Shown piece after piece: positions 1-7,378 of a stretch of DNA of 64,000 nt. The DNA lies in the NCBI GenBank assembly GCA_004556455.1, contig SFGY01000004.1, positions 1 to 64,000 on the forward strand, given 5' to 3'. Each line of letters starts with the position of its first letter. Position 1 is the first letter of the stretch. Origin of the DNA: Clostridiales bacterium. GTDB lineage: Bacteria; Bacillota; Clostridia; Saccharofermentanales; DTU023. The position numbers and the translations under genes were made by a program. The notes under the pieces are model-generated. The model was not told the origin of the DNA. It saw only the letters and a program-made list of their open reading frames with translations, and made no database searches.

Positions 1-95
<95 letters not shown>

Positions 96-103
96 TCCAT
101 CAT

Positions 104-128
104 CCCTCCCTTCACGGGAGGGGCTTTT
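104..128 (+). terminator. rRNA operon terminator
   Basis: Perfect 7-bp stem CCCTCCC/GGGAGGG around a TTCAC loop, followed by GCTTTT. It lies between the 5S rRNA and tRNA-Asn. Confidence 0.8.
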
Positions 129-130
129 AT

Positions 131-205
131 TCCTCCTTAGCTCAGCGGTAGAGCATTCGGCTGTTAACCGAAGGGTCGCCGGTTCGAATCCAGCAGGGGG
201 AGCCA
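131..205 (+). tRNA. tRNA-Asn (anticodon GTT)
   Basis: The cloverleaf folds by eye: acceptor TCCTCCT with AGGGGGA, D arm GCTC/GAGC, anticodon stem TTCGG/CCGAA around loop CTGTTAA (anticodon GTT at 163-165), and T arm with TTCGAAT. CCA is encoded at 203-205. One C-A mismatch is visible in the T stem. Confidence 0.95.
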
Positions 206-246
206 AAAAGACGACATACGGTTTTCATCCGTTTGTCGTCTTTTTT
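206..246 (+). terminator. terminator after tRNA-Asn
   Basis: The stem AAAAGACGACA (206-216) pairs with TGTCGTCTTTT (234-244), extended by ACGG/CCGT, and is followed by more T residues. Its stem sequence is close to that of the terminator at 5054-5095 on the far side of the arsenic genes. Confidence 0.85.
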
Positions 247-251
247 GTGCC

Positions 252-455
252 ATGAAATCTTTGGTAGGCGTAGAACATATGATGATGGCGTGGTTCCTTG
301 CAAGCGCTTTGTCAAAGCAATGGGATACGAGCATTAAATACATCTAAGATCAGCGCTTAGATTCATGGACTCATAACAAGGCAATACATAAAGCCCGGGA
401 AAATAAGCGCATTACCCCGGAACAAAAAGAGTATTTAAAGTCACTAAAACGGTAA
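252..455 (+). pseudogene. DNA alkylation repair protein (AlkD-like), C-terminal remnant
   Basis: One reading frame from ATG 252 to TAA 453-455 encodes 67 codons interrupted by one in-frame TAA after about 30 residues. The first part reads MMMAWFLASALSKQWD and the second contains WTHNKAIHKARENKRITPEQ followed by KEYLKSLKR. This pattern (MMAW, then THNKAIQKA and RITPEQK ending in LKRK) is what I recall for the C-terminus of AlkD-like DNA alkylation repair proteins of Firmicutes. The N-terminal ~170 residues are absent, so only a stump remains between the tRNA-Asn terminator and the arsenic genes. The rest of the gap to arsR (456-676) holds no gene that I can see apart from the arsR promoter. 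Confidence 0.6.
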
Positions 456-621
456 CAGATTTCGTTTGTAACGATCCAGGTGATTCATAAAAGTCGTGGT
501 CCTTATTATCCTGGTTAGATATTTGAGAGTTGTGGCTATTAGATAGTTCTCATAATAAAGATGCTCATACTGTCATCAATGGTAACGAGGAATCTTATAT
601 AAAAATTTGCTCATTGATAGA

Positions 622-650
622 TTGACGACTATAAATGCGTATGATATAAC
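622..650 (+). promoter_or_regulatory. arsR promoter
   Basis: TTGACG (622-627), 17-bp spacer, TATAAC (645-650); each box matches the sigma-A consensus in five of six positions. ATTGA half-sites like those at the arsD promoter lie just upstream and over the -35 box, consistent with ArsR autoregulation. Confidence 0.65.
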
Positions 651-676
651 ATGTTCATCTCCTGGAGGTTAAAATC

Positions 677-997
677 ATGGGATTCAGAGAAGATGCTAAA
701 AAAATAAAGGCTCTCACAGATGAGAACCGCCTCGCGATCATGCTTGCGCTTCAGCATGGAGAGAAGTGTGGATGTGAATTGCTGAAAGAATTAGATATTA
801 CTCAGCCGACTCTGTCTCATCACATGAAAATACTTGCAGATAGCGGACTCGTTGATTTTTATAAAGATGGAAAATGGACTTATTACTTCATCTCCTCGGA
901 CGGTGTGAGGGAGTTCCGGGAGATAATTGCTTCTTACGCAAGATGTGACTGCGAAACAGACAGCAGTATACCCTGTGGATGTAAGGGGAAAAAATAA
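677..997 (+). CDS. arsR: ArsR-family arsenite-responsive repressor
   Basis: A 106-residue winged-helix repressor of the ArsR/SmtB family. The recognition region around residues 30-55 contains EKCGCELLKELDITQPTLSH; the Cys-Gly-Cys there matches the position where ArsR proteins bind As(III)/Sb(III) at the start of the DNA-binding helix. The C-terminus carries further cysteines (CDCE, CGCKGKK) that could add metalloid ligands. The ATG at 677 follows CTGGAGG with good spacing. Known family role: it binds its operator without metalloid and releases it when arsenite binds. It has its own promoter and is followed by a strong terminator, so it is separated from arsD onward. Its regulon presumably includes the second promoter at 1243. 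Confidence 0.93.
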   Translation: MGFREDAKKIKALTDENRLAIMLALQHGEKCGCELLKELDITQPTLSHHMKILADSGLVDFYKDGKWTYYFISSDGVREFREIIASYARCDCETDSSIPCGCKGKK

Positions 998-1184
998 TCG
1001 ATACCTATCATTGAAGGCAGTCCTTCGTGGGATTGCCTAATTCTCATCTGGATCATGCTTTGTTCCAATCGTAATATTTCTTTTAGTGGGGAAACGGCGA
1101 AGAACGTAAAACCCGACTCAAGGCAGGCTGCTACGATTATGACGAAGTACAAACCAGAGTCAATACACTGATGTGATTTAATGT
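998..1184. other. arsR downstream gap, no gene
   Basis: The arsR-arsD gap spans 998-1411. This first part holds a small hairpin (GGCAGTCC, TTCG loop, GGGATTGCC at 1016-1037) just after arsR and no convincing gene. The rest of the gap contains the terminator at 1185, the arsD promoter with its operators and a ~130-nt leader. Confidence 0.5.
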
Positions 1185-1226
1185 GCCCCACGGTCTATGT
1201 TCAGCATAGGTCGTGGGGCTTTTTTG
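1185..1226 (+). terminator. terminator downstream of arsR
   Basis: GCCCCACG (1185-1192) pairs with CGTGGGGC (1212-1219), with an inner CTATG/CATAG pairing, followed by six T residues. It isolates arsR transcription from the arsD promoter. Confidence 0.9.
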
Positions 1227-1241
1227 TCTAATAAAAAACAC

Positions 1242-1297
1242 ATTGACAGATATCAATATTCGTTCTAGAATAAAAATGACATTGATGATTATCAATG
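1242..1297 (+). promoter_or_regulatory. arsD operon promoter with two ArsR-type inverted repeats
   Basis: The promoter is TTGACA (1243-1248), 17-bp spacer, TAGAAT (1266-1271). One inverted repeat, ATTGA-N6-TCAAT (1242-1257), overlaps the -35 box. A second, perfect repeat CATTGAT-N4-ATCAATG (1280-1297) lies just past the expected start point. Both share the ATTGAT core, so both are plausible ArsR operators; the assignment of ArsR to them is inference from context. Confidence 0.8.
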
Positions 1298-1411
1298 TAA
1301 GAAGCTGGAGGATTGATCTGACGGAGCAGATGGAAAACGAAAGACCTATCTCGAAAAGATTATGACCTCGAATGAAAATTGTATTGTTATGTCCAAGAAG
1401 GAGGATAGCGA

Positions 1412-1732
1412 ATGAAAAACATGAGTATTTATGAACCGGCAATGTGTTGCTCAACAGGACTTTGTGGTGCCAGCGTCGACCCTGAACTAATGAGGATATC
1501 TATAGCTCTGGATCGTCTTAATAAGCAGGGGATCGAAGTGAATCGCTATAACCTGTCGAGTTCTCCTATGGCTTTTTTAGAAAACAGTAAGGTGAATGAT
1601 TTTATCAATGAGAAAGGTGTTGATGAGCTCCCTCTTACCGTGGTAGATGGAGAAATTTTTAAAAGCGGATCTTATCCGACGAATGAGGAACTGATTTCCA
1701 TTTTTGAACTTTCAGATGGGATCTTAGATTAA
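1412..1732 (+). CDS. arsD: ArsD arsenic metallochaperone
   Basis: A 106-residue ArsD-family protein. Residues 9-16 read MCCSTGLC, giving the vicinal Cys pair plus a third cysteine (equivalent to Cys12, Cys13 and Cys18 of characterised ArsD) that binds As(III) for transfer to the ArsA ATPase. The remainder has the thioredoxin-like ArsD pattern (RYNLSSSPMAFLEN, VDELPLTVVDG, SGSYPTNEEL). The ATG at 1412 follows AAGGAGGATAGCGA. It is the first gene of arsD-(CC protein)-arsA-acr3, all closely spaced or overlapping and therefore a single transcription unit from the promoter at 1243. Confidence 0.93.
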   Translation: MKNMSIYEPAMCCSTGLCGASVDPELMRISIALDRLNKQGIEVNRYNLSSSPMAFLENSKVNDFINEKGVDELPLTVVDGEIFKSGSYPTNEELISIFELSDGILD

Positions 1733-1743
1733 GGGGGGAGATT

Positions 1744-2013
1744 ATGAAAATAACAGTTGAGGGAAAAAAGGTTATTGAGCGCCTGCTAAGTTCTGGAGAG
1801 CATAACTGCATTAAGGTTTCAGAGCAGACATCATGCTGTGGGACAAGTTTAGTATTCACGTTGACGAAGGCAGAGCCTGACGAGCTGGTCAATGTAGATG
1901 GGGTTCCCGTTTTGTTGGAAGTCGAAACACCAAATCGAATGGAATTCGTCACTATTGATGTGTCAAATGGAAATTTAACTTTGATTGATGAACAAAGTGG
2001 AGGATGTTGCTGA
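1744..2013 (+). CDS. Small HesB/IscA-like CC-motif protein of the ars operon
   Basis: An 89-residue protein between arsD and arsA, 11 bp after arsD and sharing TGATG with the arsA start. It has a CCG motif at residues 31-33 (EQTSCCGTSLVFTL) and ends GGCC. The middle part (DELVNVDGVPVLLEVETP) resembles the fold pattern of small HesB/IscA-like proteins. I believe it belongs to the family databases call CC/Se-motif (seleno)protein, whose members can have selenocysteine in place of a cysteine, but this is from memory. Function is unknown; four cysteines in two adjacent pairs within an arsenic operon suggest thiol binding of arsenite or a redox role (inference). Confidence 0.7.
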   Translation: MKITVEGKKVIERLLSSGEHNCIKVSEQTSCCGTSLVFTLTKAEPDELVNVDGVPVLLEVETPNRMEFVTIDVSNGNLTLIDEQSGGCC

Positions 2014-3770
2014 TGGCTCGTGAGTATAATAGTTTGATAATCGATGAATTGAATCTGACAAAATATTTGTTTTTTACAGGGAAAGGTGGCGTCGGAAAAA
2101 CCTCCGTTTCCTGCGCGATTGCCACAAAACTGGCAGATTCGGGCAAAAAAGTTATGCTCGTGAGTACAGATCCTGCTTCGAACCTCCAAGATGTTTTTGA
2201 TATGACACTGGACAATAAGGGGGTGGAGATAGAAGCCGTTCCCAATCTGACCGTTGCGAATTTTGAGCCGGAACAAGCAGCTGCCGAGTACAGGGAAAGT
2301 GTGATTGGTCCGTTCAGAGGAAAGCTACCGGAAGCTGCCCTGAAAAATATGGAAGAGCAATTGTCTGGGTCCTGTACGGTCGAGATTGCTTCATTTAATG
2401 AATTTTCATTTTTCATCACAGATAAAGCAGCCGCTGATAAATATGATCATATCATTTTTGATACGGCTCCGACAGGACACGCATTAAGAATGTTAGAGCT
2501 TCCATCTGCCTGGTCTGATTTTATTGCGAAAAGCACCCATGGCGCATCCTGTCTTGGTCAGTTGGCTGGACTTCAGGAAAAACAAGAGGTGTATAAGACT
2601 GCGGTCAGGAATTTAACTGACAGTGAGAAAACGACACTCTTTTTAGTTGCGCGGGCAGACGAAGCATCTTTGAAAGAAGCTTCCAGAGCCTCTGTTGAAC
2701 TGGAAGAGATCGGAATGACCAATCAGCGCTTGATCCTGAATGGCCTTTTGGATCATGCAGATGACCATTTCTCAAAGATCATTTGTGATAAACAAACAAG
2801 AGCTTTGCAAAATATGCCTGAGGCACTCAAACAATATGATGTGTTCAAAGTACCTTTGAAAGCTCACAACATTGCGGGGGTAGAGAACCTAAGAAGTTTC
2901 TTTCAAGTGGAGCAAGTTGTAACACCGGCTGCTGTAATGGAGCGGAAGGCGACTTCTAGTTTAGCTGATGTGATTAATGATCTTGCCCATTCTGACAAAA
3001 GAGTCGTTTTCACGATGGGAAAAGGTGGTGTCGGGAAGACGACCATCGCAGCGACAATAGCCTTAGAGCTTGCAAAGCAAGGCAGAAAGGTACATTTGAC
3101 GACAACAGATCCGGCAGCTCATATCAGGAATGTCATCGATGAGAGCTTTGGCATTACTATGAGTCGCATTGATGAAAAACAAGAACTCAAAAAGTACAGG
3201 GAAGAGGTCCTGAAAAAAGCTCATGAGACAGGAGCTACACAGGATGATATTGACTATATTGAGGAGGATTTGAGAAGTCCTTGTACACAAGAGATAGCTG
3301 TCTTTCGTGCCTTTGCGGAAATTGTCGATCGCTCAGAAGATGAGATTGTAATTATTGATACGGCTCCGACTGGTCACACACTGCTTTTGTTGGAATCGAC
3401 GGATAATTATGATCGAGAGATTTCAAGAACACAGGGAGAGACCCCAGAGTCGGTCAAAAAGCTATTACCGAAATTGAAAGACGAAAAATTTACTGAAGTC
3501 CTGATTGTCACGCTACCTGAAGCTACACCATATTATGAAGCCAAGCGATTAAAAGAAGATTTGGACAGAGCCGGAATCTTCTCTAAGTGGTGGATTATTA
3601 ATTCCAGTTATCAGGACATTGACACTTCAAATGCCGTCTTGAGTAATAGAGCACACAGCGAGGTTGTGTGGATTAACAAAATTGTAGAAGATTCGAACCA
3701 CTTTACTGCATTGGTCAAGTGGGTACCCAGTGAACTCAAGGGTGCGAATTTGGAGGAACTTCTTAAATGA
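2013..3770 (+). CDS. arsA: ArsA arsenite-transporting ATPase
   Basis: A tandem-duplicated ArsA (585 residues) that energises arsenite export with the membrane carrier. The first P-loop TGKGGVGKTS is near residues 22-31, the second MGKGGVGKTT near residue 335. Each half carries the switch signature DTAPTGH. Cysteines in LSGSCTVEI, HGASCLGQ and LRSPCTQEI match the three metalloid-binding cysteines of characterised ArsA. An ATG at 2004 directly abuts GGAGG; the ATG at 2013 overlaps the upstream stop (TGATG) and sits 9 bp after GGAGG, so I chose 2013. Its stop overlaps the acr3 start (ATGA), indicating translational coupling. ArsA is usually paired with ArsB, but pairing with Acr3 also occurs. 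Confidence 0.95.
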   Translation: MAREYNSLIIDELNLTKYLFFTGKGGVGKTSVSCAIATKLADSGKKVMLVSTDPASNLQDVFDMTLDNKGVEIEAVPNLTVANFEPEQAAAEYRESVIGPFRGKLPEAALKNMEEQLSGSCTVEIASFNEFSFFITDKAAADKYDHIIFDTAPTGHALRMLELPSAWSDFIAKSTHGASCLGQLAGLQEKQEVYKTAVRNLTDSEKTTLFLVARADEASLKEASRASVELEEIGMTNQRLILNGLLDHADDHFSKIICDKQTRALQNMPEALKQYDVFKVPLKAHNIAGVENLRSFFQVEQVVTPAAVMERKATSSLADVINDLAHSDKRVVFTMGKGGVGKTTIAATIALELAKQGRKVHLTTTDPAAHIRNVIDESFGITMSRIDEKQELKKYREEVLKKAHETGATQDDIDYIEEDLRSPCTQEIAVFRAFAEIVDRSEDEIVIIDTAPTGHTLLLLESTDNYDREISRTQGETPESVKKLLPKLKDEKFTEVLIVTLPEATPYYEAKRLKEDLDRAGIFSKWWIINSSYQDIDTSNAVLSNRAHSEVVWINKIVEDSNHFTALVKWVPSELKGANLEELLK

Positions 3771-4813
3771 CAAAGACAAAGACGTCCAATATAAGTACGT
3801 TTAACAAGTATCTGACCCTTTGGGTTTTGCTATGTATGGTCTTGGGAGTGCTCATAGGTAAATATATTCCAGCCATTCCTGATTTTTTGAATCAATTTGA
3901 ATATGCCAAAGTCTCCATCCCTACAGCAATTCTGATTTGGGTGATGATCTATCCTATGATGCTCAAAGTTGATTTTGAGAGCATCAAAAATGTCCGAAAG
4001 AACCCAAAAGGGCTTTTTGTAACGTGGATCGTTAACTGGTTGATCAAGCCGTTTACGATGTATGCTTTGGCCTCATTCTTTTTGTTCACAGTTTTCGACC
4101 ATCTGATTCCGGCTGAGATCGCCAGGGAGTATCTTGCAGGGGCTGTTCTTCTGGGCGCTGCACCCTGTACAGCTATGGTTTTTGTTTGGAGTAAACTGAC
4201 CAACGGTGATCCGGCTTACACAGTTATTCAAGTCGCCACCAACGATTTGATTATATTGTTTGCCTTTGTCCCGATCGTCAAATTCCTGCTTGGCATCAGT
4301 GACATAGTGGTTCCGTGGGCTACACTGATTCTTTCTGTCATTCTCTTCGTTGTTATACCGCTGGTTGCAGGAGTGTTGACTCGGCGTATCGTTGTAAAAC
4401 GTCGAGGTTTGAAATATTTTGAGGATGTCTTCGTTAAAAAGTTTGATGGATCGACGACGATCGGACTGCTCCTCATGCTGGTGTTTATTTTTTCAACCCA
4501 GGCGGAGACACTATTGGGAAATCCACTGCACATCCTTCTGATAGCTGTCCCATTGGTTCTTCAGACAGCTCTGATTTTTGCGATTGCTTATCTGGCTTGC
4601 TATTTACTGAAACTTCCTCATAACATCGCGGCTCCAGCCGGCATGATCGGTGCTTCTAACTTCTTTGAGCTTTCTGTTGCGGTGGCAATCGCCCTCTTTG
4701 GCACAACGTCTCCCGCAGCTTTGGCAACGACGGTGGGGGTTTTGACAGAGGTTCCTGTGATGTTGCTACTCGTGACAATTGCTAATAAGACCAAAAAATA
4801 CTTCAGCAAGTAG
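3767..4813 (+). CDS. acr3: Acr3-family arsenite efflux permease
   Basis: A 348-residue integral membrane protein of the Acr3 (BASS superfamily) type with about ten hydrophobic segments. It exports arsenite, here probably energised by ArsA. Recognisable stretches are KYLTLWVLLCMVLGVLIG at the N-terminus, the motif GAAPCTAMVFVWS with the conserved cysteine essential in studied Acr3 proteins, and NDLIILFAFVPIV. It starts at ATG 3767 inside the arsA stop (ATGA) and is followed after 8 bp by the truncated arsC. Composition and length are normal for the family. Confidence 0.95.
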   Translation: MTKTKTSNISTFNKYLTLWVLLCMVLGVLIGKYIPAIPDFLNQFEYAKVSIPTAILIWVMIYPMMLKVDFESIKNVRKNPKGLFVTWIVNWLIKPFTMYALASFFLFTVFDHLIPAEIAREYLAGAVLLGAAPCTAMVFVWSKLTNGDPAYTVIQVATNDLIILFAFVPIVKFLLGISDIVVPWATLILSVILFVVIPLVAGVLTRRIVVKRRGLKYFEDVFVKKFDGSTTIGLLLMLVFIFSTQAETLLGNPLHILLIAVPLVLQTALIFAIAYLACYLLKLPHNIAAPAGMIGASNFFELSVAVAIALFGTTSPAALATTVGVLTEVPVMLLLVTIANKTKKYFSK

Positions 4814-4821
4814 GAGGTGGT

Positions 4822-4941
4822 ATGAAAAAGGATTGGGGTCTTGAAGATCCGTCTGGTGATTCAATCGAGGACTTTAGGGCGTCTAGAGATACAATCAAAC
4901 AAAAGGTTGAGCAGTTAATTGAGCAAATTAAAATGGGTTAG
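4822..4941 (+). pseudogene. arsC: Truncated arsC (arsenate reductase C-terminal stump)
   Basis: A 39-codon reading frame starting at ATG 4822, 5 bp after TAGGAGGTGG, ending at TAG 4941. The protein begins MKK and continues DWGLEDPSGDSIEDFRASRD, then IKQKVEQLIEQIK. That block matches the C-terminal tail of thioredoxin-coupled, low-molecular-weight-phosphatase type ArsC (typically ...WGLEDPxGKSxEEFRxxRDxI...). The catalytic Cys loop and about 95 residues are missing. It looks like an in-frame deletion that joined the original ribosome binding site and first codons to the last ~35 codons. Arsenate reduction from this operon is therefore probably lost; arsenite export remains. Confidence 0.75.
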
Positions 4942-4953
4942 AAAAAGCTTGAT

Positions 4954-5007
4954 TGCACCCAAGGGTTCACATGCACCCAATCTCTAAATTTGCACCCCAA
5001 TGCACCC
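4954..5007 (+). repeat. Four spaced TGCACCC repeats
   Basis: TGCACCC occurs at 4954, 4972, 4991 and 5001, usually followed by CAA. Spacing is 18, 19 and 10 bp. It lies just after the arsC stump and before the terminator. No function can be assigned. Confidence 0.6.
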
Positions 5008-5053
5008 GAGCAATATTTCCGAGTGGAATGTATTCGTTTTGTTGTAGGATGCC

Positions 5054-5095
5054 AAAAGGACGACAAACGGATATAATTCTGTGTCGTCCTTTTTA
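5054..5095 (+). terminator. arsenic operon terminator
   Basis: AAAAGGACGACA (5054-5065) pairs with TGTCGTCCTTTT (5082-5093). The stem and the ACGG that follows it closely resemble the terminator behind tRNA-Asn at 206-246. Confidence 0.85.
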
Positions 5096-5241
5096 TATCT
5101 TGAAATCGTGGATATGACTTTAAACAGCTGTAGTGTTGCGTTAGTGATTTGGATAACACATGGTTGAGGCTGTTGGGTAGAAGAGAGTTATGTCGATATT
5201 GTTATCGATAATCCGGTAATCATGATGTTTCTAAAGTATTC

Positions 5242-5570
5242 TTATCGATCCAAACCTGATTCATCCAGCAGAAAATCCATGATTCCCAGTCTCAGTATCC
5301 CGCTACTGTCGGTCCAGCTTTTCCCATATATACTTGAAGAGATCATTTAGGTATGCATATTTTTCTTCGTCACGCTCTAAGCAAAGCAGATAAGGCATGC
5401 CTCCATACATAATAAATTCATCGTAGGCATCATGCTTATTCTTTTCTGTCCGAAAGTCAATCACAATATCGAGTGAATTCCGAATAGGATATGAGTTCAA
5501 AATATCTTTTGTTGGAGTTACGCCCTTGACAGTCAGACGACCGTTTCCGCAAGGGCTTCTGGCAAAATAA
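5242..5570 (-). pseudogene. DUF4143-type AAA ATPase remnant
   Basis: On the minus strand a frame from about 5570 down to 5303 encodes ...IRNSLDIVIDFRTEKNKHD followed by AYDEFIMYGGMPYLLCLE and YLNDLF, the recognisable central segment (YGGMP, YLxxLF) of ATP-binding proteins with a DUF4143 domain. It then breaks. In another frame the sequence continues with RLGIMDFLLDESGLDR and a stop at 5242, resembling the C-terminal end of the same family. Both the P-loop part and most of DUF4143 are gone and stops lie upstream, so this is a decayed gene. No intact gene is visible between 4942 and 5739. Confidence 0.55.
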
Positions 5571-5681
5571 TGGTGCAGGATCCTTTATCTTCGTGTTAGG
5601 TCTGTGGGCCGCTTTTTTCTTGCGTTTTTTGAAGTTTTGAGGCAAGATAAAAAAGGTGTGGGTTTCAGTCTGCGCTTTTTT

Positions 5682-5784
5682 TATGAGAGTGAGCCTGTTT
5701 TGAAAGATTATGAGAGTGATCTTTTTTTAATATGAGAGTGTGCTTGTTTTGAAAGTAGAGAAAGATTTGAAAGTAGAGAAAGAA
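5682..5784 (+). repeat. Direct repeats in leader and first codons of the MATE gene
   Basis: TATGAGAGTG occurs at 5682, 5709 and 5731; the first and third are part of 25-bp copies that differ at two positions, 49 bp apart. From 5749 an 18-bp unit (TTGAAAGTAGAGAAAGAT) is directly repeated, which encodes LKVEKD twice at the start of the MATE protein. Confidence 0.85.
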
Positions 5785-7167
5785 CGGGATAAGAATTTAC
5801 TGACGGGCGGGATTTTTCCGGTGCTTTATGCGGTTTCGCTGCCGCTGATCATCACCAATGTGATCATGTCGCTTTATAATCTCGCCGATGGTCTGTGGGT
5901 AGCTCAGATCTCGATGACGGATTTTACGGCAACGAGCTTTGTCTGGCCGCCCCATTATCTTTTTGTTTCTCTGGGCATGGGCCTTTCCATTGCAGGTACG
6001 GCGATCATCGCGCAGCTCCTGGGTCAGAAGGATCTGGAGAGAGCGGAATCCTATGGCAGCCACCTCTTTTTACTTTCGCTGGCGATCGGGCTTCTTTTCT
6101 CTGGCTGCGGCTTTTTTCTCGCCCCGAGGATTGTGCAGTGGATGGGGGCAGAAGGGGTGCTCGCTGAAAAAAGCAGTGCATATCTTTCGATTCTCCTGCT
6201 GGGTTTTGTCTTTGAGATGGTCTTTCTCTCTTTCAACTCGATTCTTGGAGCTCAGGGACAAACGCGAATTACCACCCTCATCAGTACCATTTCCTCGATT
6301 TTGAATGTGGTGCTCGATCCTTTCTTTATTTTTACCCGCGAGCCTGTCTTCGGTCTTCCCGGACTGGGTCTGGGTATTGCAGGCGCGGCCTGGGCGACGG
6401 TACTCTCACAGTCGATCAAAGTTTTGCTGGGGGCTATTGCGGTGCGTTCCGAAAAGAACCTGGTGCGCCTGAAATTGCGCTCGCTGAAGCTTTCAACCCA
6501 CCAGTTTGGCGAACTTTTGCGCATCGGTTTTCCGACGGCCCTGGGACAGAGCAGTGCGGCCATCGGCTTTACCCTTTTAAACTCCGTTATTGTGGCCTAT
6601 GGCGAGGCCACGATGACCGCCTACGCGGCGGTCAATCGTATCAGCGGCTTTTTGATGATGCCTTCGCAGGGGGTAGGCTCGGCGCTTACGGCGATTATCG
6701 GCCAGAACATGGGAGCCGGAGAAAAGGAACGGGTGAAGAGTTTTGTCCGTCTGGCTTTTGTGACGGCGACCTCCATGGCGATTCTGGGGGGGATTTTACA
6801 GTGGGTCTTCCGCAGACCCATGCTATCGGTCTTCCTGAATGGCAGCGGTGGGAACAGCCAGCTCGTCTGGGCGCAGGCCCTGGAATATTCCCTCTATTCG
6901 GCTCTGATTACGCCGCTGATGGCTTTCTTCAACCTCTTTGCCGGTATTTTCAGCGGCGCAGGCTATCAGAATTATGCCGCGTACATTTCCATTGGGCGGC
7001 TCTGGGTCATCCGTCTGCCCATGATTTATCTCTTCCAGCGCTATAGCTCCTGGGGCTCTGAGGCGGTCTGGATTGCCATGCTGCTCTCGAATGTCCTGAT
7101 AGACATCTTCGGCTTTTATCTGCTCTTTAAGGGCAAGTGGTTCCGTGAGCCGAAAATCAAGCACTGA
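5740..7167 (+). CDS. MATE-family multidrug/cation efflux protein
   Basis: A 475-residue MATE exporter with twelve predicted membrane segments, expelling cationic compounds in exchange for Na+ or H+. Family features are the duplicated six-helix architecture, GGIFPVLYAVSLPLIITNVIMS at the start of TM1, MGLSIAGTAIIAQLLGQ, and LGAQGQTR after TM4-5 with NVVLDPFFIF. The start is uncertain: the frame opens with GTG 5740 inside a repeat, has no clear ribosome binding site, and TTG codons at 5749 and 5767 are alternatives. The first 18 residues (LKVEKDLKVEKERDK) come from a duplicated 18-bp unit and may be a recent extension. It stands alone, with a weak hairpin (ACCAA/TTGGT plus T run) about 45 bp downstream. 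Confidence 0.9.
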   Translation: MLVLKVEKDLKVEKERDKNLLTGGIFPVLYAVSLPLIITNVIMSLYNLADGLWVAQISMTDFTATSFVWPPHYLFVSLGMGLSIAGTAIIAQLLGQKDLERAESYGSHLFLLSLAIGLLFSGCGFFLAPRIVQWMGAEGVLAEKSSAYLSILLLGFVFEMVFLSFNSILGAQGQTRITTLISTISSILNVVLDPFFIFTREPVFGLPGLGLGIAGAAWATVLSQSIKVLLGAIAVRSEKNLVRLKLRSLKLSTHQFGELLRIGFPTALGQSSAAIGFTLLNSVIVAYGEATMTAYAAVNRISGFLMMPSQGVGSALTAIIGQNMGAGEKERVKSFVRLAFVTATSMAILGGILQWVFRRPMLSVFLNGSGGNSQLVWAQALEYSLYSALITPLMAFFNLFAGIFSGAGYQNYAAYISIGRLWVIRLPMIYLFQRYSSWGSEAVWIAMLLSNVLIDIFGFYLLFKGKWFREPKIKH

Positions 7168-7335
7168 CGAAGCTTTAAGCCCAGGCAGTAGCAGAGCTTT
7201 GATTTTTTACCAAGAGTATTGGTTTTTGCTTTTCGGAAATTGCTTGCTGCCTATGCCTGGTGGTTCTGATTAATTAGCGGCTGGCAGTTTTTTGCCATGA
7301 CCTCGGAAATTTTTCTATTTTATCTCATTTTGTCG

Positions 7336-7341
7336 TATAAT
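7336..7341 (+). promoter_or_regulatory. -10 box of the NSS transporter gene
   Basis: TATAAT at 7336-7341, 32 bp before the GAGGAGG of the symporter gene. A matching -35 is not clear. Upstream (7171-7263) an imperfect long-range inverted repeat (CCAGGCAGTAG versus TATGCCTGG) is visible. Confidence 0.5.
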
Positions 7342-7378
7342 CATGGGTATCTTTTTTTGAGATTTTGAGGAGGCGCTT

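Noticed and set aside
4954..5007. Possible CRISPR from regularly spaced TGCACCC
   Set aside because: Units are only 7 bp with uneven 10-19 bp spacing and no cas genes are present.
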